From NCBI GenBank assembly GCA_009746045.1, contig RPFO01000041.1, positions 8,307,841 to 8,369,840 of the forward strand: DNA of 62,000 nt. The letters run 5' to 3'. The notes under the pieces were generated by a model. The model saw only the letters and a list, made by a program, of their open reading frames with translations. It did not search any database and was not told the DNA's origin. This DNA comes from Mesostigma viride. Taxonomy: Eukaryota > Streptophyta > Mesostigmatophyceae > Mesostigmatales > Mesostigmataceae. Within the stretch, counting starts at the first letter, position 1. Every line of letters starts with the position of its first letter. The position numbers were made by a program, and so were the translations under genes. This document shows positions 50,016-59,754 of this stretch, piece after piece.

Positions 50016-52528
50016 GACGTAAGGACAAGAACTGGAATGTGCTGAGGCCTCAGGTGGGGCTGAAGGTCAGGATGTGGAAGGAACCATCTATTCCAGGCAA
50101 GCGGGGGAAGTGGCAGGATGGGGTTGTCACTCGTGTGGAGGAAGCTAACAGATCTTGCCTGGTGGCTTTGGAAAAGGATCCAAGGCACGTGTACAGGTTG
50201 TCCTGGGCTCATGTCAAGGAGAGAAGGCCACATGCAATCTGGCCTGCAGACGGGCCAGGCCCTCCCAGCTGGGTTGAGGAGCCAGGCCAGAGCCAGGCAG
50301 CAGCAGCTAACAATCCTCTGGTGGTGGATGATGGTCTGTCCCTGCTGGAAGATGACGAGCAGGAGGAGGCTGCTGAAGCAACTGTCACAAGGCCAGAGGG
50401 GACGGGGCAGCCACCTAAGGCCCGGGGGCCTCTCATGGCGGACGTCATCCGAGCACTCATGCGCAGCAAACATGATCCCAAGGTATCCAAGCTCACGGGG
50501 TGGGGGTCGTGCTGGGCAGCTACAATGGAGGTAGATACCAACTCACAGGTGTCTGTCATCAGGGAAGAGGATGCTGTAGGCTTACAGATGTCCCATCCCA
50601 GTTGCCTTGCTGTGTCTGATTTCTCAGGAAAGGTGTCCATGAAGATCCTTGGGGAAGTGAGTGTGCCTATCTTAGGGGTGCCCACCACGTTCTGTGTGGT
50701 AGAGGGCTATCAGGGGCCTGCCATTCTGGGTCAGAACTTCTTGTGCATGCCAGGGGTTACTTTGACCTCTGATGAGTTGGCACTAGAAGGCAGGGGCAGC
50801 CTCCCCCTTGAAAGATATCACTATTCCCAGGGTCTTGCAGTGGCGGTGAAGGCTGTTAAGAGTCAGCCAGCTGAGGGTCCTCAAGGTCAGGAGCCCATAG
50901 CTGAGGACCTGTTGATCATCCCAACCACCTTTGATCCACGGCAGTTAGGGGTAAACAGGTACCAGATAGCTGCTCACAGTCCTATTCCCTGGCGCCAGCT
51001 AGTCGAGATGATGCAGAGCCCCAAGATGGCTAAGGCATGGACTCTTGGCTTTGTTGCTTCTGGGCATGAGTGGATAGTTTCCAACTGTGCAGAACCTGTG
51101 GATGAGCTGCCAGAAGTTCACCAGCTGCTCAGATTGATGTTTGTCCTCAAGCTCAAGGAGGTAGATGGTGTCCAGGTGCCACATGTCAGACCAGTTGTAA
51201 CCGAGTATCATGGCACTGGCCAGTTGTTAGATGAGGAGCTCTATACTCCAGGGATGCTGCATGACACGTGGAGGATTCTGCTGTGTATATTTCTGTCTTT
51301 TCTGGTTAAGGGTGTGCCCTATAGCTCTGTGCTGATTGATTTCAAGAGGGCTTTTCTCAAGGGTGACCAAGATCAGGCTAGGCAGACTTGGAGAGATATC
51401 CCTCCTTTCTTTGTGACTGTACCTGCTGTATGGAGAGCAGAGATAAAGGCCAGGTACCTGAGAATTCTGAAAGGGTTGGAAGGTCTCAGGTCCAGTCCCA
51501 TTATCTGGAGAAAGAGCCTAGAGAAATTCTTGAAGAATACTTGTGGGTTTTCTGTGTCTCCAGTGGATCCCTGTTTGTTCCAAGGGTCCCACAATGGCCT
51601 TCCTGTCTTTGCCTCACTGCATGGTGATGACCTGCATCTCATAGGTCCACCAGACTGGGTTGAGGCTGTTTTGGCCAAGATCCAGAAGCGGTTTGAGCTG
51701 GGTAAGATACAGCACATGGTGGAGAATGAGCCTATGGTCTTCTGTGGCATGCAGGCTACGTTGTTCCAAGCCAAGGGCTCGTGGTTCATCAGGATGGAGG
51801 GTGGTAAGGACTACCCACAGCAGATTGTAGATGCATTGCAGGAGCCCATCACGCAGGCTAGGTGTGCTACCATCAGGGGCATGCTGGCATGGCTTGCAAG
51901 TATATGTGCCCCTGACTTGCTGGTTTTGAGTCGACTTACTGATTCCCAGCTGGTTGAGGTGGGTGCTGAGAGTGTGGTGCAGGCTGTCATGATGTCTCCC
52001 CCTCTTATACTGGGTCCTGTGGATTTGTACAAGCCCCTTGACATGGTTCTCTATGTGGACAGTTCTATGGACAATAGGAAGGTCACAGAGGTCAGGGGCA
52101 GGGCAGCAGCATTAGTTACCCTGGAGCAAGATCACACCTCACTTGTTACCTGGTACAGTCGGTTGCAGAACAGGGTTACACCCAGCAGTGATATTGCTGA
52201 GTGCAGGGCAATCTGTGAAGGGCTGCATACTGCTCTTTACTTGAGGGAGCTCTTCTACCAGCTATGTCAAGTGGCTTCCTGTAGGTTGCAGCTGCACACA
52301 CTGGTGAGGACTGATAGCATGGGCATGGTGCAATTTGTGCACAGGCAGCTGGCCAGGAGCAGGGACCTTGACTACTTGTTGCTCAAGGAGATGTCCTACC
52401 TAGCTCACATTGAACATGTGCCTGGTGTGGATAACCCTGCAGATGCCCTCACCAAGCTGGAGGAGAAGGCGGAGCGGCAGTACCCCCTGCTCCGTGGGCT
52501 CATGGACCCCTTACACGGGCGGCCATAG
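49967..52528 (+). CDS. pol: Pol: protease-like, reverse transcriptase, RNase H
   Basis: About 850 residues open from a TAG at 49,943; the first in-frame ATG is 50,072. N-terminal segment resembles an integrase C-terminal domain (KVRMWKEPSIPGKRGKWQDG, YRLSWAHVKERR). A protease-like stretch follows (MEVDTNSQVSVI ... ILGQNFL), with Asn where retropepsins have the Gly of D-T-G. RT: SSVLIDFKRAFLKGD (motif A), GLRSSPIIWRKSLEKFL, SPVDPCLFQG and FASLHGDDLHLIG, an HGDD form of the usual YVDD. RNase H: LYVDSSMDNRK, SSDIAECRAICEG, RTDSMGM and VPGVDNPADALTK. Copia-type by RT and RNase H. It shares gag's frame but is separated by several stops, so expression needs splicing, re-initiation or another mechanism. 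Confidence 0.8.
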   Translation: MVQASLRKADRLFAQLRRKDKNWNVLRPQVGLKVRMWKEPSIPGKRGKWQDGVVTRVEEANRSCLVALEKDPRHVYRLSWAHVKERRPHAIWPADGPGPPSWVEEPGQSQAAAANNPLVVDDGLSLLEDDEQEEAAEATVTRPEGTGQPPKARGPLMADVIRALMRSKHDPKVSKLTGWGSCWAATMEVDTNSQVSVIREEDAVGLQMSHPSCLAVSDFSGKVSMKILGEVSVPILGVPTTFCVVEGYQGPAILGQNFLCMPGVTLTSDELALEGRGSLPLERYHYSQGLAVAVKAVKSQPAEGPQGQEPIAEDLLIIPTTFDPRQLGVNRYQIAAHSPIPWRQLVEMMQSPKMAKAWTLGFVASGHEWIVSNCAEPVDELPEVHQLLRLMFVLKLKEVDGVQVPHVRPVVTEYHGTGQLLDEELYTPGMLHDTWRILLCIFLSFLVKGVPYSSVLIDFKRAFLKGDQDQARQTWRDIPPFFVTVPAVWRAEIKARYLRILKGLEGLRSSPIIWRKSLEKFLKNTCGFSVSPVDPCLFQGSHNGLPVFASLHGDDLHLIGPPDWVEAVLAKIQKRFELGKIQHMVENEPMVFCGMQATLFQAKGSWFIRMEGGKDYPQQIVDALQEPITQARCATIRGMLAWLASICAPDLLVLSRLTDSQLVEVGAESVVQAVMMSPPLILGPVDLYKPLDMVLYVDSSMDNRKVTEVRGRAAALVTLEQDHTSLVTWYSRLQNRVTPSSDIAECRAICEGLHTALYLRELFYQLCQVASCRLQLHTLVRTDSMGMVQFVHRQLARSRDLDYLLLKEMSYLAHIEHVPGVDNPADALTKLEEKAERQYPLLRGLMDPLHGRP

Positions 52529-53508
52529 AGACCAGGCCTTGCTTCAGCTTGGGTGTCCCCGTGGGCTGCTTGACCAAAGTGCCAAGTGGTGACTGGTGCT
52601 TACTGGTTGACAACCGGTCCTTCAGGGTTAGGTACACCCTCCTGGACAGGAGTTGGTGTGGAATGTCACTCCTACCAGCTGAGAATCATGCCTGGCCCTC
52701 CCCATGGGGTTCAGAAGAGTCGCCAGGACTTAAGTCGACGCCTTTGGCCTCAAACAGTTAGGCCATGCAAGGGCAACCCGAATGCTGGTTCTTACAGGTT
52801 GCTGTACATATGTTTTCTAGTGCTTGTTTCCAACCTGTTGCTAATAAAGAACCTGGTTGTGTGACCATGTGGACATGGTTGCCAGGGAGCCACATTCTGG
52901 GTTATATAATGCTTGAATAAAACATAATCATGTCATTCTCATGTTGTTCACATGGTTGTCATGTTTGTCTTGTGAAAGTTCCAGGTCACCTATAAACCTG
53001 GAGGTTGGGGTGGGGTTCAATTCCCCAGCAGAGCCACAGCCTGGCATGAATGATTCCTGGGCTTAACACCCAGTGAAGACATGGGCTCCCCAAGGAGACA
53101 GCATTAATCTAGGTGCTACCTGGGTTCTTTGAGCAGAAGGGAAAGGTTGGCCAAGGCGGGCGCCATAAGAACGGGCGCCTGTGATAACTGTGAAAGATCA
53201 GGAACTCACAATAGTACGTTCTTGGCATCCTGTAATCCCAGCCATTGACTAGGTAATGTGCCTTGACATTAATCCAACACCAAGTTCCCAAGGAAAGGTT
53301 GGGAGCTGACCAAGGGGTCAGGGGATAACCTGGGGTGACCTCTGATTCACTGGCCAGCATACCCTAGCTGTTCCAAGGGCACATATGTTGTGTTCCCAAA
53401 AGGAGGCAGGAACCTGGGCCCTGACAGGTCTGATCAACCTCAAGGGACCAAGCGATCTGTGGCTGAGTGGGCACAAGCTAGGCTAGGTTGTTTCAAGCTG
53501 GTCCAGCT

Positions 53509-53528
53509 CCAAAAGAAGAAAGGGTTGG
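53509..53528 (+). promoter_or_regulatory. Polypurine tract
   Basis: A run almost wholly of purines (AAAAGAAGAAAGGG, then TTGGAG) directly before the start of the second LTR at 53,529. This is where RNase H leaves the plus-strand primer in LTR elements. Confidence 0.65.
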
Positions 53529-54202
53529 AGTTAGCATTTTGGGCAACCAATATGCTAAGTGGATGCAGTTTGGAAAGACCTTTCCAACGCCGTGCTGACC
53601 GCCTGAAACAGACAAGGGACAAGAAAGATATGAGGTCCCGAAGTCCTAGCCGTCCGCGGTCGGCGAGGGTGCAACCTTCTGGGATAGTGGACAGGACACG
53701 TGGCAGGCCGTGCCTGCACAGGCTTAGCCTGACTATCACGTGACTGTAGTCCACGTAGACCAGGAGGGACAGCAGCCTGCGACTGGTGGGGTACTGGAAC
53801 TGGCACAAGGCTGCAAGGATACTAGGTCTTGCAGGCTTGTGACAGGTCCTGTACTTCCTAGGTTGCAGGTGGCTAGGTAAATCCAGTTCGTCCTGGCTCT
53901 GCAAGGATGCCAGTGGACGTTGAGGATTTGCTAGCAAGCCTGCAATATGCCTCGTCACACCGATGGGAACGAGGAGCAACAAAGAAGCATATAGCTTGGT
54001 CATGGGGATGGCCAAGCTATCTCGGAAGCACGCGCTCTGGTTGCCCACTTGAACGTGGAAGCGACCAACAAGGTGTGGCTTGGTGTTTGGGCTAAGGGTT
54101 GCTGTCCCCAGCAATTGGCTCAAGCTTTGCGTGAAAGACCAAGAGCTCACACGCTCTGGGCTGGTTCGTCTAACTCGTACTATTGGTTCCGTGGCGCATT
54201 TC

Positions 54203-55341
54203 ATGGCGGAAGAAATTCCGGCGCTTGCGCAATCGCCAAGCCAAGGAGCCGCAGTGCCGCGGCAGGAGGCAGAAGGACCCCTGCATCCATACAGCCAGCC
54301 AGAAACCACGTCCACGTTTGTACAAGCTGCGCATTTGGCGAGGGGCTTGGCGCGGGGAGGCTGGGTAGCTGTTTTCGGCAACTCGGAAGGGCCGTCTGCC
54401 AACGACCCTGTTGTGATGCGTGTGCGGGCCACGACTTCTCCGGGGGAGACGAGTCGTGTGACGGTGGAGCGCTTGATTGCGCTGAGAGACGAGGTCGCAG
54501 CGCTTATCTACAGCCTTGAGATCGCCTATCAAGGTGGTCACGTTACGCTACAGGGTTTGGATCTTGCTCGAGAGGCGTTGGGACAGCTAGTCGCCATCAG
54601 CCTTGGTGCCACCCGATTATTTAACCATTGGGTCGCAACAAGTTCCCTCGGTGAAGGGACGAACGCTTCACACCTCGTGCGTGACGCGCAGGTGCGTGAG
54701 CAGGACAGCCCCTGGTCCTCGCAAGAGGTAGTTGCTCAAACCTGTGAGCACCTTGTTAACATTTTGCTTCAAGAGTCGCGAGGCCACGCAGATCGGTGGC
54801 TTATCACCACGCGTCCTGCCGGCATCTGGTCCACATTAGACACTCCTCGTGTTGTTGGAGCCCCCGGTGCATACGGTCCGTCGGTGGAAATCGTCACAGG
54901 TCGGGACCTGTCTCCGCAGGCAGTGCACGACGAGTTCGTCGACCGCCCGTCGGGTATTATTGCACGCTCGTCCCAGCAGTTGGACGAGGGAGACGGTTCT
55001 GCAGCAGGGTTCTCCGAGCGGCAACGTGCAGATTATCACATCCCGCCGGAGCCGTTGCACGACTACAGCGCTTACGGCCTTGGGGCATACAACGAGCGAC
55101 GAGGTGGGGAGGACGCTGGGTGCGTAACGTGGTGTGGGGCAGGCGCCCTAACGAGAGGCGTGTGCCGTTTGACCAAACCGCAGACGGGAGGCCCGTCAGT
55201 CGCCTTCTTGGACCTTATTCTGAGGAGGAGGTGCGAGCTATTCCTCGGGTGAGGACGCCGGTGGCTGTCACTGCTGAAGAGCGGGAGAGAGAAGCCGCCG
55301 CTGAGGCAGAGCGCGAGGCAGAGGAGCTGCCCGACGCTTGA
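54203..55341 (+). pseudogene. ORF1 of copy 2, frameshifted
   Basis: Identical to ORF1 of copy 1 except for one early substitution (Gly to Glu in the MAEGIPAL segment) and loss of one G from a five-G run near 55,107. The upper frame then ends at 55,252 out of frame; the original C-terminus continues in the next frame to 55,341. Confidence 0.8.
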
Positions 55342-55399
55342 AGTCCTGTCTTCTTTTGCGTACCCTTGCGTGTTGCAGTGTCGCTTTGTACCTAATATA

Positions 55400-56340
55400 A
55401 TGCCTCGTGGGAAGGCCGGCGACGGCGACAAAGGTGAGGAGGAGAGGCCTGTGGAGACGGGCCAGGTGGTGCGAAAGGAGAAGGAGCCCATGGCGGGGGA
55501 AGCGATCCCGGCTAGTAACGGTGACGGGAGCAAGAGGCCGGGAGGCAAGCGCAAACATGAGGAGGCGATGGAGGAGGCCAAACGGGCGCGGGCGGAGTGG
55601 CCTTCAGATGCTGTGCTGGTCGCTGGCGGACAACCAACGCTGGAGAAACGTAAGAGGGACTTGTCCTCTGACGATAATGGTAAGCGTCGTCATGTAGATG
55701 TGCCCTCCCCCAACCCTGCTGGCCCAAGTGGTGTCGTAACTGTGACGCCCGCTGTGGCTGGTGTCGCTGCTGTGACTCCCCCTGTGGCTGAGACAGTTAG
55801 GGCGTTACCGGGGTCGAGGCCTCACATGAGCGCCGTGTCCGTCATGAATGGCCAAAAGCCTCTCTGTCCACCATTAGCGCAGGAAGCACTAGATAAATGG
55901 CTTGAGGACATGGAGCTGGTGGTGCTCTCTGTGGATCCCACCGTGAATCTAGTGCAAGTCTTTCATTCCTCAACATGCAACCGGGATTCCTCTGAACGTG
56001 TGCGAGAAAAGACTAGGGTGGCTGTGAAGGACAAGCTAACCTGGGCACAGTTCCTGGATGGACTGAGGGAGGAGTTTTCAGACAAGGTTTTAAACCTCAC
56101 AAACTACTATAAACACCAGTATGACAGGTTCGAGATCATTGGCCCTGTTGCAGAGGAGTGGGCCAGGCTCAACCGTATCAGAGACAAGGGGGCCAAGTAT
56201 GGCTTCCTGGTCACAGATAGAGCCTTGGCAGACTATTTCCTGGACCGAATGGGGTTGAGTGTGGATGGGAGGAACAGTGCCCGCATGTTTCTGAACCAGA
56301 CAGATGGGTCCTTGCGTGCTCTAGAGCTGGTCATCCTTAG
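55400..56340 (+). pseudogene. gag: Gag of copy 2, 5' part
   Basis: Intact to the Leu-Ser of VILS, where the DNA transposon begins; the frame then reads 19 foreign codons to a stop at 56,398. Confidence 0.85.
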
Positions 56341-58075
56341 CTCGTCGTCTGTCCCACTACCTCTGGAGAGGACTGAGTTTTTCTCAGTCCTCTCCTGAGG
56401 ACCGAGTTTTGAGGTTCTGTACAAAATTCGCCCCGGTCAGAATGTTCGACAAAAAAATTCTCTCAAAATTTATTCAAATACTACGTGAAAAGATCTTTCT
56501 TGGACATATTTTTGGGATTTTTTTGGATTTGGTATGAGCGGCTAAATGTACGGTCAAAGTACAGGTGGTAAGGGTGCTTTTCCACGTGAAACGTGAGTTC
56601 CGGAAATGCACGACCTAGCCATGGCGGCTCGCGCCCATGCATGCAGTTTACGTTTGCGGACGAGTTAGCTGTCCAAACTCAGGAAATAGATTTTATATGT
56701 CATATAGATGATAAAGCCTAATTTTTAGCTCGCGGGGATGCGATTTACCCGGTGTCGGCACTGTTCTTGCTGGAAAATACTGCGATAAGGCAGGTCGACG
56801 GAATTGATGACTGCGCTTGCTTTCCGGCGCAATTTCAATGGCTGATAGGTTTGTTTCTACATTTTAACATGTATTGTATTAGAATAAATTGAGTGACGGT
56901 ATAGATTTGATGATTTCGACCACTCTGTCACGTCATGGTCTATGTGCCGCAAAGTGCCACTTTTCCGGGCACCGCCTGGGCCAAGGTAACGCCAGCCGTG
57001 CCAGGTAAAGTCGGATTATCGTTGCCTCTTCGTTTCTTGATGTTCTTACATAAGTTTAAGCTTGCCAGGCGTTGTCAGGTTCAAGTCTTGATGCTCTTTC
57101 TTGACCGTTGCCTGCCCCTCTCTAAAACCCCCTTTTCAGATGATGTTAGCAGGCATTTGCCTTAACCCAGTGTAGTTGTGCAGGGTTTTAGGAGCTGTGC
57201 AGGTTCAAACACCTTCATAGATGTTAGTTATTCTTTTGCTACGTTCATACTGCATGATTGTGTGGCCACGGGCTGCGTCAAGGGTGCTTTCAAGCTTATA
57301 CGGGTGAGTGAAAAGTCTTGGTGACAAACCACTGCCATCATGTGCCAGCAACTATGTTGGCCACATCATGGCAAGGCAAAACAGTTATAGCCATATCTAT
57401 TGTTGTTAGAAACAATGGAAAGATGCTAACCTACCCATTATATTGGTGGTTGACACTTATAACATAACCCTTTGTTGGTAGGTATCCAAGCCCATTCCCT
57501 ACGTGCATGCATAGGCTCTCACTACATGATAAGGTATGATACAACTGCAGTATGATGATGCAAGTGTGTTGTCCTGTTACGCTTGAAGGGAAATGAGGTG
57601 ATTGGGATGGTTGGTGGCCACGGTGGTGTGTAGTATGACCGCACTTACATGCTAGCAAAGTTAGCAAAAGCCCCATTCCTCTCCTGAGGACTGAGAGTTT
57701 TTTCATTGTTTCAGGCAGTGGCAGTGGCCGAATTGAGCCCAGTTTTTTGCCACGTTTCAAGAACTATATTGTTTACCTGCCTATATTTTTCTAACGTGCA
57801 CCACGATTTGATTAAATTTTCCCCACTCGCTCTTATCCCGAAAAATGCAAATTCGCCGAGGGTGTCATATGTCCGAGTAATTTCCAGGTGTTTGGGTCAA
57901 GTTTTCACTAACGCAGCATTTTTTCCAGCAAAATGACATCAAATACACCCTCGATCCACATCAAAACATTTGGGATGGACCCCCCACCTAGTCGCTACAC
58001 GCGGTTGAAAAAGGTCAACTCAGTCCTCTTTTAACTCAGTCCTCTTTTGAGGACTGAGTTGGGACAGACGACGAG
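56341..58075. mobile_element. Non-autonomous DNA transposon, TTAG target duplication
   Basis: 1,735 bp with perfect 16-bp terminal inverted repeats, CTCGTCGTCTGTCCCA (56,341-56,356) and its complement (58,060-58,075). TTAG lies on both sides (56,337-56,340 and 58,076-58,079), while the empty site in copy 1 (49,107-49,110) has one TTAG, proving the duplication. Subterminal hairpins: 13-bp stem at 56,365-56,395 and 12-bp stem at 58,033-58,060, both built on GAGGACTGAG; a further copy of that motif is at 57,680. No transposase is encoded. A 4-bp duplication occurs in several superfamilies, and I do not assign one. Confidence 0.93.
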
Positions 58076-58079
58076 TTAG

Positions 58080-58524
58080 TATCAGGAAGCCAGACCCTGC
58101 CTGCAAAGCCATTCAGTCCCACGGCAGCAATGCCACCTCCGCTGCACAGGCCCAAGGTGATGTCCCCGGGTACCCAGCCCGAAATGGGGCAAGGCCCAAC
58201 AAGCGTAGGCGCTTCAGGCGCCAGAGGAATGGGGCTCAGGGTGGCAAGGGTGCAGGTTCCCAAGGAGGGGTTGGGAGCCAGCAAGCTGGTGGTCAGCAGG
58301 GCAAGGGTGGCCAAGGGCAAGGCAAGAGCCAAGCTCAAGGCAATCAGGGCAAGCAGGGTGGGCAGTCTCAGGGAGGCCAGGGGAAGCCTGGCAAGGGTGG
58401 GGCTGGGTCTGGAAAGAAGGGTGGAGCATGCTTTGTGTGTGGCAAGGAAGGTCACTGGCGTCGTGAGTGCCCTGACAGGAAGGCCAAGCCTGCTGGAGCA
58501 GGGGGCCAGTCTGGGCAGCAGTGA
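58080..58524 (+). pseudogene. gag: Gag of copy 2, 3' part with zinc knuckle
   Basis: Continues the gag frame after the transposon and the duplicated TTAG: SIRKPDPACK onward through the Gln/Gly linker and the CCHC knuckle to TGA at 58,522-58,524. Confidence 0.85.
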
Positions 58525-58935
58525 CTAGCTACATCATCCCCTGTAAATAGTCAATCACCCCTTGGGGAAGGTGCATGTGCTGGATGTACATAAGGACGGG
58601 GGTGTGCCCCTTGTGCAGCACCAAGGGTGTAAGGATGTTGTTCTTCCACTGGATTGCGATAACAATGCTGCAGCTGAATTCCCTATGCCTCATGCAGGTG
58701 GTGGGTCTCCAGCAGGTGCTGGCCTGGAGGGCCAAGGGACCTTGCTGGAAGGGCCTGGAGCGGTCCAGGGTGCAGGGCCTGGCTTGGGGCGTCAGGATGG
58801 CCTGCAGGGAAGCCCTGGAACCTCAGGAGTGGATCATGTGTCCCCACACACGGTTCAGACGTCTCGCCAGGTCAGTACTGAGAGAGTGCTGAGCTATGCT
58901 GAGGCTGGCCATAGGTTACATCACATGTTTGGAAT

Positions 58936-59754
58936 GTGGTGCAGGCCAGTCTTAGAAAGGCAGACAGGTTGTTTGCCCACCTGAGACGTAAGGACAAGAA
59001 CTGGAATGTGCTGAGGCCTCAGGTGGGGCTGAAGGTCAGGATGTGGAAGGAACCATCTATTCCAGGCAAGCGGGGGAAGTGGCAAGATGGGGTTGTCACT
59101 CGTGTGGAGGAAGCTAACAGATCTTGCCTGGTGGCTTTGGAAAAGGATCCAAGGCACGTGTACAGGTTGTCCTGGGCTCATGTCAAGGAGAGAAGGCCAC
59201 ATGCAATCTGGCCTGCAGACGGGCCAGGCCCTCCCAGCTGGGTTGAGGAGCCAGGCCAGAGCCAGGCAGCAGCAGCTAACAATCCTCTGGTGGTGGATGA
59301 TGGTCTGTCCCTGCTGGAAGATGACGAGCAGGAGGAGGCTGCTGAAGCAACTGTCACAAGGCCAGAGGGGACGGGGCAGCCACCTAATAAGGCCCGGGGG
59401 CCTCTCATGGCGGACGTCATCCGAGCACTCATGCGCAGCAAACATGATCCCAAGGTATCCAAGCTCACGGGGTGGGGGTCGTGCTGGGCAGCTACAATGG
59501 AGGTAGATACCAACTCACAGGTGTCTGTCATCAGGGAAGAGGATGCTGTAGGCTTACAGATGTCCCATCCCAGTTGCCTTGCTGTGTCTGACTTCTCAGG
59601 AAAGGTGTCAATGAAGATCCTTGGGGAAGTGAGTGTGCCTATCTTAGGGGTGCCCACCACGTTCTGTGTGGTAGAGGGCTATCAGGGGCCTACCATTCTG
59701 GGTCAGAACTTCTTGTGCATATGCCAGGGGTTACTTTGACCTCTGATGAGTCGG
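58936..59754 (+). pseudogene. pol: Pol of copy 2, truncated
   Basis: Matches copy 1 pol from its start to the protease-like region (ILGQNFLC). A 2-bp insertion at 59,720 (CATATGCC for CATGCC) shifts the frame to a TGA at 59,737-59,739, and the sequence ends at GATGAGTCGG. RT and RNase H are missing. Confidence 0.85.

Larger units (their letters stand above)
46298..53528 (+). mobile_element. Copia-like LTR retrotransposon, copy 1
   Basis: Unit of 7,231 bp, repeated head to tail. Order: LTR start (TTAGCATTTTGGGCAACC), ORF1, gag with zinc knuckle, a small middle frame, pol (integrase-C-terminus-like segment, protease-like, RT, RNase H), 3' non-coding region, and a polypurine tract (53,509-53,528) abutting the next LTR start. 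The inner LTR end cannot be set because both copies continue into the same internal sequence. No DDE integrase core is visible. All coding frames of this copy are intact. Confidence 0.85.
53529..59754 (+). mobile_element. Copia-like LTR retrotransposon, copy 2, interrupted
   Basis: Continues directly from copy 1 at the next LTR start. Identity to copy 1 is very high; I see about ten single-base or small differences over 4.5 kb. It has a 1-bp deletion in ORF1, a 1,735-bp DNA transposon inside gag, a 3-bp insertion in pol near 59,385, a 2-bp insertion at 59,720, and is cut off at 59,754. It is defective. Confidence 0.85.

Noticed and set aside
52981-53045. tRNA-like fold (GGGGTTCAATTCCCC with a preceding hairpin)
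   Set aside because: The T-arm-like stem is present but the anticodon-like loop has the wrong size and there is no D arm or acceptor pairing.
56341-58075. Transposase inside the DNA transposon
   Set aside because: The longest open frames (109 and 76 codons) have no catalytic motifs; the element appears non-autonomous.
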